Below the pieces are notes generated by a model. It did no database searches, was not told the origin of the DNA, and was given only the letters and a program-made list of their open reading frames with translations. Made by a program: the position numbers and the translations under genes. DNA of 64,000 nucleotides from contig NC_081411.1 of NCBI RefSeq assembly GCF_030272615.1, positions 186,046,449 through 186,110,448 on the forward strand, in the 5' to 3' direction. This DNA comes from Cryptomeria japonica. Taxonomy: Eukaryota; Streptophyta; Pinopsida; Cupressales; Cupressaceae. Shown in pieces: positions 11,202 to 23,012 of this stretch; within the stretch, counting starts at the first letter, position 1, and each line of letters opens with the position of its first letter.

Positions 11202-12414
11202 TGTTGGCAATGATGGAATTGATTCTAATGTTTTGTCATTGATGCCAACATCAGTTTTTTTGGCTATTTACTGGTATCCGATTGGTCCCGATAGGATGAT
11301 TATTTTTTGGTTGTTAAGATCATGTTGATCCGGTATACTCTAGTATGCTTTGGCTTATGGAATTGTCTTAGATATTCTATTCATGTTATTTAGATATATA
11401 TTCATTCAGTTGGTATTGATTTGGTGATCAGATGCTATCTTATATGCTGGTAATCCTGGTTTATTGATCCCGTAAGGGTTTCACCGGTAGAGCTTTGTTG
11501 AAGATCTTTTGATATTATGCATAAGTGGTCTTGGTGAGGATTCCAGAAGGGATTCAAGATGCTAATGGTGATCGTGTTCATGCCTTGATTGATTGGAATC
11601 ATTGATTTAGCATGAGTGGACCTAAATTAGGTCCGGTTTTATCTAGGTTATGGATTGGCTTATCGAAACGTGTTGTTGGAACTCCTCAATGTGCTTCCAG
11701 GATGATTTATTGGTTGGATGATATTTTTTTGGCCTCGGGCCGACATGTTTTATAATAATGTAATAGGTTTATTGTCTAGCTGTCCGACCTAATTTTTTAA
11801 GGTCTATGGTTTGTATATATGTGTATGATCTTATTTTCGATCAAGGTATACAAGTGAATGATATAATAATTATTAATGCAGAGGATTTGGTTGATCATAG
11901 GTGATCAAGTTGGTTTTATACAAGAGGTTTAAGACATTTGGTATTGACCTTAACCGGAATTGTACTTAGGCATAGGAGATGCTATTATTGCAGTTCATTC
12001 TTTCTTCTAGATTATAGTTTTGATTTCTTATGTAGTCAGTGAGGCTTCTTATGTGATGTGTAGTGTGCTTAAGGATATTGGCCTTCATTAAAGTGTAGGC
12101 TCCTCAATTTGTAATCACATTCTTACTACAAAAGTATTATCTAATTGTGGGTAGGCTTCCCACCATGGTTTTTCCCTTTACCGGGTTTTCCACATACAAA
12201 TCTTGGTGTCATCTAGATGGTAACTATTCTCTAATTATTTCTTATGCTTAATTGGTATATTTGCTATTTTGGTAATTGGTTTATGCATTCCGGTATTGAT
12301 CTTATGTGTTATGATAATAAAGGTTTAAATGTTTAAGGTTTCAGTAATCTGGTGACAACCGATTCACCCCCCACCTCCTCTTAGTTGTCTTCTAGTTATT
12401 TGAGTTGTCTAGCA
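11202..12414 (+). repeat. 5' LTR of copia fossil B
   Basis: It starts TGTTGGCAATGATGG and ends TGTCTAGCA, 1213 bases. A TATA-like TATATATG lies near 11813. It is related to but distinct from the A-type LTR; both share the opening phrase with TTTTGTCATTGATG and the closing CACCCC...TTAGTTGTCTTC region, so A and B are sister subfamilies. Confidence 0.88.
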
Positions 12415-12430
12415 ACTGGTATCAGAGATC
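12415..12430 (+). other. Primer-binding site of copia B (initiator tRNA-Met type)
   Basis: TGGTATCAGAGATC directly follows the LTR end. The plant initiator-methionine tRNA complement is TGGTATCAGAGC, so this is a near match. A' (36285) and B' (43385) have the exact 12-base form. Confidence 0.85.
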
Positions 12431-12471
12431 TAGTCCTCTCTCCAAAAGCTTAACCGCTTGAGGAAGATCCT

Positions 12472-14940
12472 ATGGTATCTACCAGTTCTAGTTCATCTAG
12501 TTCATCTGCAACAATCTTTCGGATAGAAATTCCTAGGCTTGATGGAACAAATTACAGAGTATGGAATATTTGAATGGAGACTCATATGAGATGTCTTGGT
12601 AAATAAATTTGGGAGATTATTGAGAATGGGGTTACTCCTTCTAATCTAGCATCTAGCAATCCTCCTCCGACAAACTTGGATAAGGAGCTTGAGAATGATT
12701 GTAGAGATAGAGAAGCCCTCTTATATGCACTTTGTGATCAACAAGTAATGGGATTGACTAACAAATCAATAGCAAAGGCTATATGGGACAAGTTGGAGAT
12801 TCTAAATGAAGGTGACCCTACTGTTAAGATTGCGAAACTTGATGGTTATCAGGTGAGATAGGAAAATTTGAAGATGGAAGAAGATGAAAGGATTATTGTA
12901 TTTATGGAAAGGGTAAATGAAATTATCACATGAATTCAATATTGTGGTGGATCTCTGAGTGAAGATGAAATAGTTTCTAAAGTTTTGAGAGCTTTACCAC
13001 TGGCTTATAAGATGAAGGCTACTGCAATTAATGAATTAAGACCAATGCCAAATGCTTCTATCAATAGGGATACCTTGGTTGGGAAATTATCTACTTTTGA
13101 GCTTGAAGAATTTGGACCTTATGGAGCTGTGAAGTCTGAACCTTCTTTTCATGCATTTACATCATCAACTGGCAAACAAGATTGGAAAGATTTGTATGCA
13201 AACGAATTGGAAGATATGAAGAGGGAAGATGAAGAATTTGAAAGTTTTGAAGCCCTATTTGCTAGAAGAGTACCTAAAGGACCAGTAGGAAGCAAGTATC
13301 AAGAAAAATAACCCTTTACATGTTTTTCATGTAATAAGATAGGTCATTTTGCATCTAGATGTCCTGAAAGGAATTCAAGATTTGAAGAAAGAGCTAGAAG
13401 ATCTTTTAATTCTAACTTTGAATATCAGAACATGCATAAGTACAAGAGAAACAAAGACAAATCATGTTACTTAGCTCATGAGGAAGGTGTGATTGATTTT
13501 GATGATGAACTATCACAAGACTCTGCTAGTTGTTCTGGTAATGGAAAGGAATGGGTGTTTCTAGATATCAAGGAAGATAATCCAGTATTGGAAGGAAATG
13601 TACTTGAAGAAAAATCACTTGCTACTAAAATTGAAGATAAGGATTAATGGGTAATTGGCAGTGGATGTTCACATCATATGACTGGAGATAAAAGGAAGTT
13701 TCTATGTTTTCAAGAATTTGATGGTGGTCTAGTTAGATTTGGAGATGACAAAGCATGCATGATCAAAGGAAGAGGGACTATATCATTAGATGGTAAGCAC
13801 TTTACTGATAATGTTTATTATGTTGAAAGTTTAAGGCATAATATTTTGCATGTAGGACAGTTGGTGGATAAGGGATTTCAATTACAATTCAAGGATGGAA
13901 AATGCAAGATCATTAATAGATCTGGATTGGAGATTGCTACCAGTACTCAGATAAAAGGTAATATATTTCATTTGAATTCAGGTGAGAAGGAATGTTTGAT
14001 TGCACAAATTGATGAGAGTTGGCTTTTCAATAAAAGGCTATGTCATGTGAATTTTCATTGCATTGTAAAGATAAGTTCAACTAAAGAAGTTAGAGATATA
14101 CCTAAGATTGTGAAGCCCTATATTTCAGTATGTAAGGAATGTCAAATGGGAAAACAGCTCAGAACCTCTTTTAAGAGTATGCAAGACAAATCTAATGATG
14201 TTCTTGATCTTGTATATACTGATTTGTGTGGTCCTACTAGAATCAAAAGTTTTCAAGGTGATAAATATTTTATGCTAATCATTAATGATTATTCTGGAAT
14301 GACATGGGTTACTTTTCTAAGGGAGAAATCTGAGGCTTTTGAAAAATTTAAAATCTTTAAATCTAAGGTTGAAACTGAGACAGGATCGAATATTAAGTGC
14401 TTAAGGTCAGATCATGGTGCAGAATTCACATCCGGTGAGTTTAATAACTTTTGTGAGAAGTATGGCATAAGGAAACAATTTTCTTCTTCCCCAACACCTC
14501 AGCAGAATGGAGTTGTGGAAAGAAAGAATAGAACTATCTTGGATGTTGCTAGAACCATGATGATGGAAGCTAATCTACCTTATATCTATTGGAGAGAATC
14601 AGTGAGCACAATAGTTTATACATTCAACAGAGTTCATATCAAAGGAGAAACCGGTAAGACACCTTATGAGTTATGGTTTGGTAATACACCTACAGTTAAG
14701 TACTTCAGAACCTTTGGTAGTAAATGTTATATCAAGAGAGATTATTTAATTCACAAGTTTGATCCTAGATGTGATGAATGAATATATCTTGGTTGTTCCA
14801 ATGAAAACAAAGCATATAGATGTTATAACAAAAGATTGTAGAGAATTATGGAGAGCACTAATGTCAAGGTGGATGAGCAGAATAGAAGTCAAATCAAAAC
14901 TTATGAGCGAGAACTGGTAGTGGAAATGATCATAACTAAA
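12472..14940 (+). pseudogene. Copia gag-protease-integrase remnant of element B
   Basis: The gag start is ATG at 12472. UBN2-type gag phrases follow (SIAKAIWDKLEILNEGDPT, 12676-12861), then a zinc-knuckle region near 13318-13360. A longer frame at 13678-14781 carries LVRFGDDKACMIKGRG, the HHCC zinc-binding region around LCHVNF...CKECQMGK, and an integrase core with DYSGMTWVTFLREKSEAF and RSDHGAEFTSGEF, including the final catalytic Glu in PQQNGVVERKNRT. It ends where F begins. It is a fossil with several breaks. Confidence 0.85.
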
Positions 14941-17002
14941 TCATCTTGATCTAGTGGTAACCACTCTTGAGATCAATATTTGTGAAACACTTTGCACCTC
15001 CTAAGTAATCCATCAAATCTTCATTCCTTGGGATAGGGAATCTATATCTGATAGTGATTCTGTTAATGGCTCTTGAATTTTTGCATAGCCTCCATGTTCC
15101 TCCTTTCTTTGGTGCTAACACTATAGGTACATCATAAGGACTTATGCTCTTCCTTGTCAAACCTTGATCTAAAAACTCTTGTACCTGCCTAGCTACTTTA
15201 TTCTGTTCTAGGGTCATCTTGTAGGTTGCTTTCTTGGGTAATGATCCTCCAGGAATGAAGTCAATTTGATGGCTTATGGCTCTAGTAGGTGGTAGGGTTG
15301 TTGGTGCTCTATCACTTATGATTTCTTTAAATTTGTCTAGTATTTGCTGCACTTCATGAGGTATTTGAACCTTCTTTTCTTTCTTTTCTTCTTTTGGCTT
15401 CACTATGAGATAAAACCCCACTGCTTTACCCTCTTCAACACTATTTATGAACTCTTTTTCACTCACCAACAAGGCATTTGGGTTTTTTGACTTTCTGCCC
15501 TCTCCTTCATCATTTAAGGACTGAATTTTGTATGTAATTCCATCTTTTTGGAAAGAATAAGAGTTCTTCTCACCATTATGAATGTATTTTCTATCAAATT
15601 GCCATGGCTTACCAAGAAGTAGGTGGCAAGCATCCATTGGGAGTATCTCATAGAATATTTTATCCTTCTAACCACCTATTGTGAACTCAACCCAAGCTTG
15701 TTCTTTCACCACCATATGCTGCTCCTTGTTGAGCCAAGTGACCTTATATGGACTACTATGTGGAAATCTCTCCAATTTAAGTTTATTTGTTGTTTCCTCT
15801 GACATAATATTGTCTATAGACCCTGAATCTATCACCACTATGCAAACTTTACCCATGATCTTGCACTTGATTCTAAATAAAGATCTTCTTTGAGTTGGTT
15901 CCTCTTTGATTGGCTCCTTAGTCAAGACTCTTCTCATCATTAAAATTTTCCCATCTTCTGAAGCTAAGCTCACTTCTTGTGTCTTACTACTTGCTACATC
16001 TTCTTGCACATATGTCACTCTTCTTTCACCTCCTTGATATGAAGAAGATTTCTCAGGGCATCTATAGGCGGGATGACCCAACTTTTGGCAATTGTAACAC
16101 TTCATGGTGGATAAGTAGGACCCTCTTCCTAGTACACTAGATCTACCTCTACTTGGGTTGCTAGATCTCATTCCTCTATAACTACTCTTGCTATTAGAAT
16201 CCCCACTTTTCTCTATAATTTTGGACTCTCCTTGGGACCTTTGATCTACTTCTCTTCCACCAAAATTGCCTCTATTTACTCTACCATCTCTTCCCCTACC
16301 TCTACCTTTGTTTCTTTTTTCTTTCTTCTTCCTACTTTTCTCTTCCACTTTGAGTGACAATTGGTAGCACCTATGCACTGTATTGGGGCACAACAAACTC
16401 AGCTCTTCTTGTATATTCCATCTCAAGCCATTGAGATATCTTGCAACGTTTAGGCTTTCATCTTCCACAACCTTTGACCTCAAGCATAGTCTTTGAAACT
16501 CCTTTGTGTAGCTTCTCACATAACTCCCTTTGCCTCAAATTTTACCTCTTCTTATGTAGTTGGATTTCATAATCATTTGGTATGTAGGTTTCCTTGATCT
16601 TAGACACCATTCCCTTCCAGGTTGCTATGGGTTATTTTGCTTCTTTTTCTCTCTCATTTTGAATGAACTTCCACCATGTAAAGGCATCCCCTCTCAACCT
16701 AGACTTAGCTACCTTCACCTTCTAGGCCTCTATCACCCCATCACATTCAAGTGATTCTCCAGGCCTTCAATCCACTCCATGACTGAATTTGGGTCCATCT
16801 TGCCACTAAAAAGAGCTACACCTTCTAAGGTTTTTCCACTCAAAGCATTCAAGGCCTTCAATAAAGGTTCTTGTTCAAGAATAGGGTCAGGTATATGGAT
16901 ATCATCTTCTATTTCTACCAACTTTAACTTATCTTCCACCTTATCACTCACTTCTCCAGTCCTGACCTCTACTGAAACTAGTTTTATCTCTATTTGCTCC
17001 AA
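14941..17002 (-). pseudogene. Gypsy gag-protease-RT(N) remnant of element F
   Basis: The minus-strand frames give a helical/acidic N-part of gag (16733-17002), the main gag with an Arg/Gly-rich stretch and the knuckle CYNCQKLGHPAYRC (15668-16519), and a protease with CIVVIDSGSIDNIMSE. A third frame (14951-15637) holds the protease-RT linker and RT motifs LTRKSISPYDVPIVLAPKK and YRFPIPRNEDLMDYLGGAKC, ending at IDLKSGYH. Only the first RT motifs are present. Fossil. Confidence 0.88.
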
Positions 17003-17110
17003 ACTCTCCCTTAGTGCTCTATTTTCCTCTTCTTGGTCTTATACCTTCTTGGCTAGCTCAACATTGGTCACCATCTTGAAACTACTCACTTCTACCCAAG
17101 ACTTACTTCT

Positions 17111-17126
17111 CGCTCTGATACCACTA
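17111..17126 (-). other. Primer-binding site of gypsy F (initiator tRNA-Met type)
   Basis: On the minus strand TGGTATCAGAGCG follows the LTR end within three bases. It matches the 12-base complement of the plant initiator-methionine tRNA. Confidence 0.85.
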
Positions 17127-18683
17127 TGATAGGGAGATACTCAAAAATTGGCTCAAATTGTGGGTTTGTGATCAAATTAGCTTGCAAGTTCCTTCAAGGG
17201 TAATTTTTGAAGGTTTTGTCACTTGTTTAGGTACTTTGTCTTTGGTGTTGTCCTAATCTATGCTTCATACCAACCCTGAGATCTTCCTACCATTTTAGTT
17301 CTTGTTCTTATACAAACTTGCTCTCAAGTCTCACAAAGGTGAGACTTTGCTACTTTAACTCCAATCACAGAAATCACTTACCAAGAGTTACAAGAGGTTT
17401 TAAACATTGACTAACATCCTCTTAGGCTTATTTCAACTTGGTTTGGTGGTCTTTTCAATTTCCTTCTTACTCGATTTGAAGAAAAGCTCAAAACAAGGCT
17501 ACAAGGAAAGAGCGCCAATTAGCCCTCTGAAATTGCAAATGTGCTTATAAATCCACAAAATGACATAAAAACCCATAAAATATTTTCATTTATGGAGATA
17601 TTTCAAAAAAATTCTATGAGGTCTTGAAGGACCGTACAACCATTGTCCTATATATGTGCCTAAAAATAAGGGTTTTCAAGGGTTTTAAGTCTTCTAACAC
17701 CTTAACACCTTTCCAAACACTTCTTAAAACCACCAAATTTATTGAGAAGGTTTGTAACATCATTATGAAGCCTTCCAACTTCCTTTCCTACAAGCATAAA
17801 GACAAACACTTGACGTGCAACCAAGTTTCAAGAGGAAAAATGCTCAAAAACTATTGTATTACAATACTTTGGTTGCTCAAAATATATTTCCCAACTAATT
17901 ATTCACTAAAACACCCTTCCAAATGGTCTAAAATATCTTTCCAAACTTTAATTCACCTTGGGAAACCAAAATAAGGTTCACTTGGTGAGGGTTTGTAAAG
18001 AAACTTTGTTTTTCACCATGAAGGTTCGCTAGCCGGGCTATAGGAGCTCGCCTAGTTAGCAACAAAAACCACTTTCTTTATCATTTCCAACAACCAAAAA
18101 ATTTTATGTACAACGAGGATATATACAAAAACTTGAATATCAGAGGCCATTGATAAAGAGCCAAAGAAAATCAAGTTGCTTCCATTATTGAAGCCAAACC
18201 CTTACTCAACCGAGAACTGGGTTAAAACAAAATAATTTTTCTACAATGCTAAAACTTGACACCAACACTCAAACCAAAATTAAAAAGCTTCAATACAAAA
18301 TGGTACAACTCCCCAAATGAAAATAGTACGGCCAAATGCTCAAGAAGTACAGACTGCTATACCATATGGAGCAAAAAGTGCAAGAAAAATGACAAATTTT
18401 TGAGTTTTTGTATTCAGTTTCTCTTCTCTTTGAATGCCAATCAAATACAAATTTGTGGGAGGCTTTAAATAGTCACTCACCACCTAAATCATTCATAGGC
18501 ATGGACCAATAACCACCTTTTTTTATTTTTTTATAAATTTGTCCAAATATTGTCAAAATGTTGCTTGACAACATTGACACTTTTTGGTACAATGACCATT
18601 TTTGACTTGTGAGCCAAATGGACTTAACTCCACCATGTGAAATGGTTTCTTAGAACCACACAAACATATTTCAATTCCTAACA
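17127..18683 (-). repeat. 5' LTR of gypsy fossil F
   Basis: In element orientation it starts TGTTAGGAATTGAAATATG at 18683 and ends CTCCCTATCA at 17127, 1557 bases. A TATA-like CTATTTAAAGCC lies at about 18462-18473 on the minus strand. The plus-strand open frames in this interval have no family resemblance. Confidence 0.82.
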
Positions 18684-18908
18684 AGGATCACCAAATCCTG
18701 AACCAACTGAATGAGATACACATCTAAGCCACATGAATGATCAAAACCAACCAATACCACCAATCAGAACATACTGGAGATTGGTCTCCTAACCATCATA
18801 ACAATCCAACCACTCTACCAAAACCCGGTAGATAACCAAACAAGCTAGTGTTGACATCAATGACAAACATCAATGTAACACATAATCAATTCCTCCATAT
18901 TTCCAACA
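18684..18908 (-). repeat. Minus-strand copia LTR fragment (A-type)
   Basis: In minus orientation it starts TGTTGGAAATATGGAGG at 18908 and follows the A-type LTR (opening phrase, GATTATGTGTTACATTGATG, then the GTTGGTT region) for about 225 bases. It stops where the F LTR starts. The remainder of this LTR is not on the other side of F. It was inserted in LINE-derived sequence to its right. Confidence 0.75.
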
Positions 18909-19230
18909 AAATCCTTAAGCTCACTAAATCTTGTGTCTCAAAAGTTAAATACTCAATTGAAATTAATGGGGTCAAAAGGGGGTTTTTCTCCTGTAAAAGA
19001 GGCTTAAGGAAAGGAGACCCTTTTTCTCCTTACTTATTCATTATTATGGTAGAATTCATTAAGAGAAACTTTCAAAATAAACTCAATTTAAGAGCTTTCA
19101 AAGGTGTCAAAGTTGCCTCATCCTTGTCTCCCTCTATTCATCATCAATGTCATTTTTAGAGATGCTTCAATAATGGAAGTTAGTTAATAGAAGTCTTCTC
19201 TTGAAGATTTTGTGAAAGCCTCAAGTCAAT
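18909..19230 (+). mobile_element. LINE (non-LTR retrotransposon) reverse transcriptase fragment 1
   Basis: The plus-strand frame reads YSIEINGVKRGFFSCKRGLR then KGDPFSPYLFIIMVEF. This is the RT motif normally seen as GFF..SRGLRQGDPLSPYLF in plant L1-like elements. It covers the palm region before the catalytic YADD box. The part after about 19125 is damaged, and a DASIMEVS-like phrase at about 19162 suggests the sequence resumes just beyond where YADD should lie. There are no endonuclease, 3' tail or target duplications in view. This is a truncated, decayed remnant. Confidence 0.75.
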
Positions 19231-20394
19231 ATATCTACTATAACCAAAGTAAGATATATTAGCATCCTAAATTATATTCCCCTACAATTTTGTCCTCACT
19301 TAGGCCTCATTTTGGCATTTCATCCTCTAAGGCTTGACTGAAGAACTAATTCTACTCCCACCAACTATCAAGCACAACTTTTCACTATCTGTATTGTCTC
19401 CCCTTAATCTTGGGGCCCTGATTTCCAGGACCATGGCACCTAGTGTCATGGTCCTCTCAAAAAATGGTCCATCTTGGGGCCTTACAATAGTCACTTAATT
19501 TGGGCGAGGACCTAGATCTCGTGTCGGCCTATGTTGGAAATTCCATTTGTTTCTCAATTATCAAGTTTAAAAGCAATTCTAGCCCTCTCATTTTAAACCC
19601 AATGAATTTTGAAATCAAGACCTACTCTAGAAAATTCAAGTGACCGAGCAATCAGTCTTCTATCAAGAACTAGATCAGAAGTGAAGTCAAGAATCAAGCA
19701 TTAGAGATGACAATCATGCTTTGTGTTTTATGAAGACTATCTACATGAAACCCTAATACCTTTTGAAGACAAACAAAACTTCATTAAAGGTATAAAAGTA
19801 AGTTTTTATTCATTCTCAACCTTTCCCTCTAAAGGAAAGTATTTTACCACAGTACTTAATTTATGTTTTCAATTCAATTTCAAGGAAAACCCCTATTCCC
19901 AACAATTTCCCCCTTTTTTATTGTTTGCAAGAACAAGTACAAAGCTACTTTTGGGAGGATTGATAGCATTCACAAAGACAAACAAGTTCACCTTTTTATG
20001 GCAAGAAATTTGGAGGACCAAGACAAGGAACAACAAGGTCCTAAAATATTAGGATGAACTTCTAGGAACAAATTTGAATCATCTTTTTCTACTCAAATCT
20101 AGATTGATGGCTCCATGCGACATCTGTAGCTCACCGTTTCTATCACATTGCTTCAATAATTAACTATTTTACCCTAACCTTTAAAAATTCAAAATTCAAT
20201 TCAATTTGGCAAAGAAAGAGCTCTATTTAGGAGGCTAGTAATCTAATCAAAATTTTGACTTATCAAGGTCAAATCTATTAGATTCCATCTTTCCTAATGT
20301 AAAGGTAAATTAGGTCATTTAGTGGTTTTATTATTTTAATTTAACCCTATCCCTAATTTTATACCTCTATATCTATACTTTTTCAATGTTAAGA
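19231..20394. other. Unassigned sequence between two LINE fragments
   Basis: There is no convincing gene. A frame at 19723-20052 encodes a Phe/Lys-rich peptide with no recognisable motif. A hairpin-capable inverted repeat lies at 19427-19455. It may be decayed LINE sequence or an insertion. Confidence 0.4.
19427..19455. repeat. Short inverted repeat (12-base arms)
   Basis: AGGACCATGGCA at 19427-19438 pairs with TGTCATGGTCCT at 19444-19455 with one mismatch across a 5-base loop. A second GGGGCC-containing phrase flanks it on both sides (about 19412 and 19475). No function is assigned. Confidence 0.55.
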
Positions 20395-20570
20395 ACTATG
20401 CAAAAGCCTCAAGTCAATATATCATCCTTGTCTCCCTCCATTCACCAAAAATCTATTAATGATACCATCATCTTTGGAGATGCTTCAATAATGGAAGTTA
20501 GTTAACAGAAGTCCTCTTGAAGATTGTGAAAAAGCCTTAATTCAATATATTAATTATTATAGCATCATAA
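20395..20570 (+). mobile_element. LINE reverse transcriptase fragment 2
   Basis: This segment repeats part of 19085-19230: CATCCTTGTCTCCCTC, GAGATGCTTCAATAATGG and AAGCCT..TCAATATAT occur in both, in the same order. Here the phrase NDTIIFGDAS corresponds to the position of the LINE catalytic box (F/Y)ADD with its following residues, so the active-site Ala-Asp is not preserved. It is a decayed copy of the same LINE family as 18909-19230. Confidence 0.65.
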
Positions 20571-20650
20571 TTTGTAACCAATAAAATTCACACCTTGTAT
20601 TTGTGCTCCTAGTTTAGAGTGTCCCATCCTTGTTACCCCTAATATTCTTT

Positions 20651-21833
20651 TGTTGAACCCAAGGCAGGACTAAGAGGGTGGGTGAATCGATCCAAAACAG
20701 AGATTAAATGTATCATGTAAATAATTAAACTTCAACACACATCCAAAAAATGAACACAAATATTTATAAGTGGAAAACCCAAATAGGGAAAAACCACAAT
20801 GAGCACCTACCCACAAAATATATCCACTATGCATATGAGATTACACAGAAAAGAGCTAACTACTCCAGACTTGCACACCAAGCCTAACTATTCATGGGGC
20901 AAGATACAAAAGAAGACTTGCAAAACCTAAAGTTAACTGCATTCAAGGTAAGATACAAAAATGACATGAAAAGAAGGATCTCCCAATCATGAAGTTGTCC
21001 TTGAACTCTGCATCAAGCAACCAACATCAACACGCATAACTATAATATCAACTACCAACACTCTGTCTCAATCTCAGCGTAGCTCTTCTTCTCTTCTCTT
21101 TATTGAACCTCACTAATTATTCTCTAATCTGTATTCACCATAATTTCCTTCCCTTGTATCTCTCTCTCACTTCTTCCTCTACTACACACCTCAAACATAC
21201 ACATCCTTATATACAAGATAGATCATCAAATCTTAAACCAAGTCGGTCTGAATCAAGATATACTTTTTGAACCAAAAATACACACATTGATCAACTCCAA
21301 GAGGAAAATGAGACCAAAACACATCTTCCAAATATCAATTCACCGATCCATAATCACTTGAACATAACCAAAAACATATCCACATGCTATGCATCCATAT
21401 AAGCAATTAACGATCAAGAACATACTTTCCAATATAAATAACTCAAATCCAAATCTCCACATGTTATGGTGAAACCCATAACATATCAAACATGCTTCAA
21501 AAAACCATATTCAGACCTAAGGATAGGTCAAGAATAGAATCTCACAACTAGAAACAATCAATACCACAACAACCAAAGAAAAAGATGTTTCTAGACAATA
21601 GAACTATCATATCCATGATACCAAAACTATATCCAATGAAGATAGAAATAATACTCAACAAGAGCAATAGATTCTAGAACCAAGCACTTCTGAAATAACC
21701 AATAGAACAACTAAAATATCAGCAACACAATAAGATAATTCTGCACCACAAGCATTTCAAACAATTGACATTATGAATCAACTTGAAACAAGAAGTTTGA
21801 CATCAATGACAACCACATCAACACATACGTTCA
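20651..21833 (-). repeat. Probable solo copia LTR, minus strand
   Basis: The plus strand starts TGTTGAACCCAAGGCAGG and has the AAGAGGGTGGGTGAATCGATCC phrase near it, which is the reverse complement of the conserved end region of copia LTRs in this window. At the other end, TTTGACATCAATGACAACCA is the reverse complement of the conserved LTR start. Length is about 1183 bases. No internal domain and no matching 5-base target duplication were found, so the exact ends are tentative. Confidence 0.65.
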
Positions 21834-22440
21834 ATAGTTTTAGCCCCTTTTTACTCCAAATATAATGCCACCCATTGACACCATTAGGTGGCCCCCATCC
21901 TAGGGTTGCCTTCCCCCAGTTTTTGAGTTGCTAGTCCTATTTCTAGAGGACTAGGGTAGGGAGCATCTTGGTCTTGGAATAGGGAACCATAAACCGCATT
22001 GGTCCCCCTTAAACAAGACTCAATTTGAATCCCTCCTAGATGGATTTTGTTCATTGTGGCTACAATTGACAATTGGAGGTTGGCTTAATCAATAATTTGC
22101 TTAGGGAACCCTATATAAAACCATCCTATCAATTTATTTTGATACACATTGTCTATCCATAATATTCATGCATCCATCAACCATTCATCATCTAGCATTT
22201 TGAAGCATTCAAGATAGGATTTTGTCCTTCAACAATTATGAAGCAAAGTTACATCAATCTTCATGCAAGCATATGTGTTTGATTAGGTCTTTCATGTTCA
22301 TGTATTTGTCATACCATTGCATCCAACATTTGTGATCACATTCAAAAAGCATTGCACCATCAATTTTCCTATCAACCATTGTAGATCTAAGGGAATTTAA
22401 CTTAGGAGTTGTACTCAGAGATTCTGACAGAGTTGACGAT
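21834..22440 (+). repeat. Possible gypsy LTR fragment
   Basis: A TATA box, CCCTATATAAAACCATCC, at about 22108-22125 is followed by CATGCATCC, CAACCATTCATCATC and GCATTTTGAAGCATTCAAG phrases. This style is common in the R/U5 of conifer gypsy LTRs, from memory. There are no defined ends and no coding sequence. It could equally be an ordinary decayed intergenic stretch. Confidence 0.35.
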
Positions 22441-23012
22441 GGCAAATAGGTTCAGGTTTTAATGAAGCAAAAATTGGAGGACCAACACGAATCTTTGATA
22501 CCCAGCCTTAGAAAATCAAGCCAAACTTTTACTTGAGAAAGATCCAATTCTCTTCTTCTATCTAGATCCCTATTTGTGGCTCTGTTGCATACTTGTAGCA
22601 ATCTATTTTTATTATTCCTCCTCAAGTATCCCTTCTCTTTCCCTAATTTCATAATTTACACCCAAATTTCAACTAAAAGAGGGTGGAAAACAAAACCTAG
22701 ATGAATCTAATCAAAATTTTAGGCCTTTTCCTATTTGGATTATGGCTAGATCTATTGGATTCACCTCTCTTTTAATATATTGGTCTTAAAACCTATTACT
22801 CCAATATTAAAAGGGGAATTTTCCTCACCTCAGATAATTAGAGATATTATGGAAGACAACAAAAAATCTTTATTATTAGTATTCCTAATCATCAATTTCA
22901 TTAAGTTTATCAGATACCATTATGACGTACAAATCATATGTCATCCAAATTATTTGTTAAAAACTCCAAAATAAGCTAGAAGCAAGCAAACATCATTCCA
23001 AGTCATTTGTTT
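22441..23012. other. Unassigned sequence
   Basis: Short minus-strand open frames have no recognisable motif. Nothing supported. Confidence 0.4.

Larger units (their letters stand above)
11202..14940 (+). mobile_element. Ty1/copia fossil B, 3' part missing
   Basis: A 5' LTR (11202-12414) is followed by a primer site, gag from 12472, protease, GAG-pre-integrase and integrase. The element is cut off near 14940, just before the reverse transcriptase, where gypsy fossil F begins on the opposite strand. It is the counterpart of B' at 42167-45505. The preceding CATTA is the probable left target copy. It is broken, though its integrase portion has a longer uninterrupted frame than A. Confidence 0.9.
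14941..18683 (-). mobile_element. Ty3/gypsy fossil F (chromovirus-like), pol truncated
   Basis: Read on the minus strand: 5' LTR 18683-17127, primer site 17126-17111, gag, protease, and the beginning of reverse transcriptase, which stops at the junction with copia B near 14941. The rest of pol and the 3' LTR are missing, so a deletion or rearrangement joined F to B. The initiator-Met primer site, single CCHC knuckle and the MDACHLLLGKPWQFDRKYIH segment after the protease are typical of plant chromoviruses. The LTR start lies inside a minus-strand copia LTR fragment (18684-18908). Broken, with few lesions in the retained part. Confidence 0.88.

Noticed and set aside
12415-12430. TGGTATCAGAGC-like sequences as tRNA gene fragments
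   Set aside because: Each lies directly after an LTR end (12415, 36283, 43383, and on the minus strand at 17126 and 62253), so they are primer-binding sites. No full tRNA cloverleaf was found.
17624-18468. Plus-strand frames at 17624-17974 and 18256-18468
   Set aside because: They lie inside the LTR of gypsy fossil F and have compositions expected by chance.
19723-20057. 109-codon frame as a small gene
   Set aside because: It has no recognisable motif, overlaps another frame of similar length, and lies between decayed LINE pieces.
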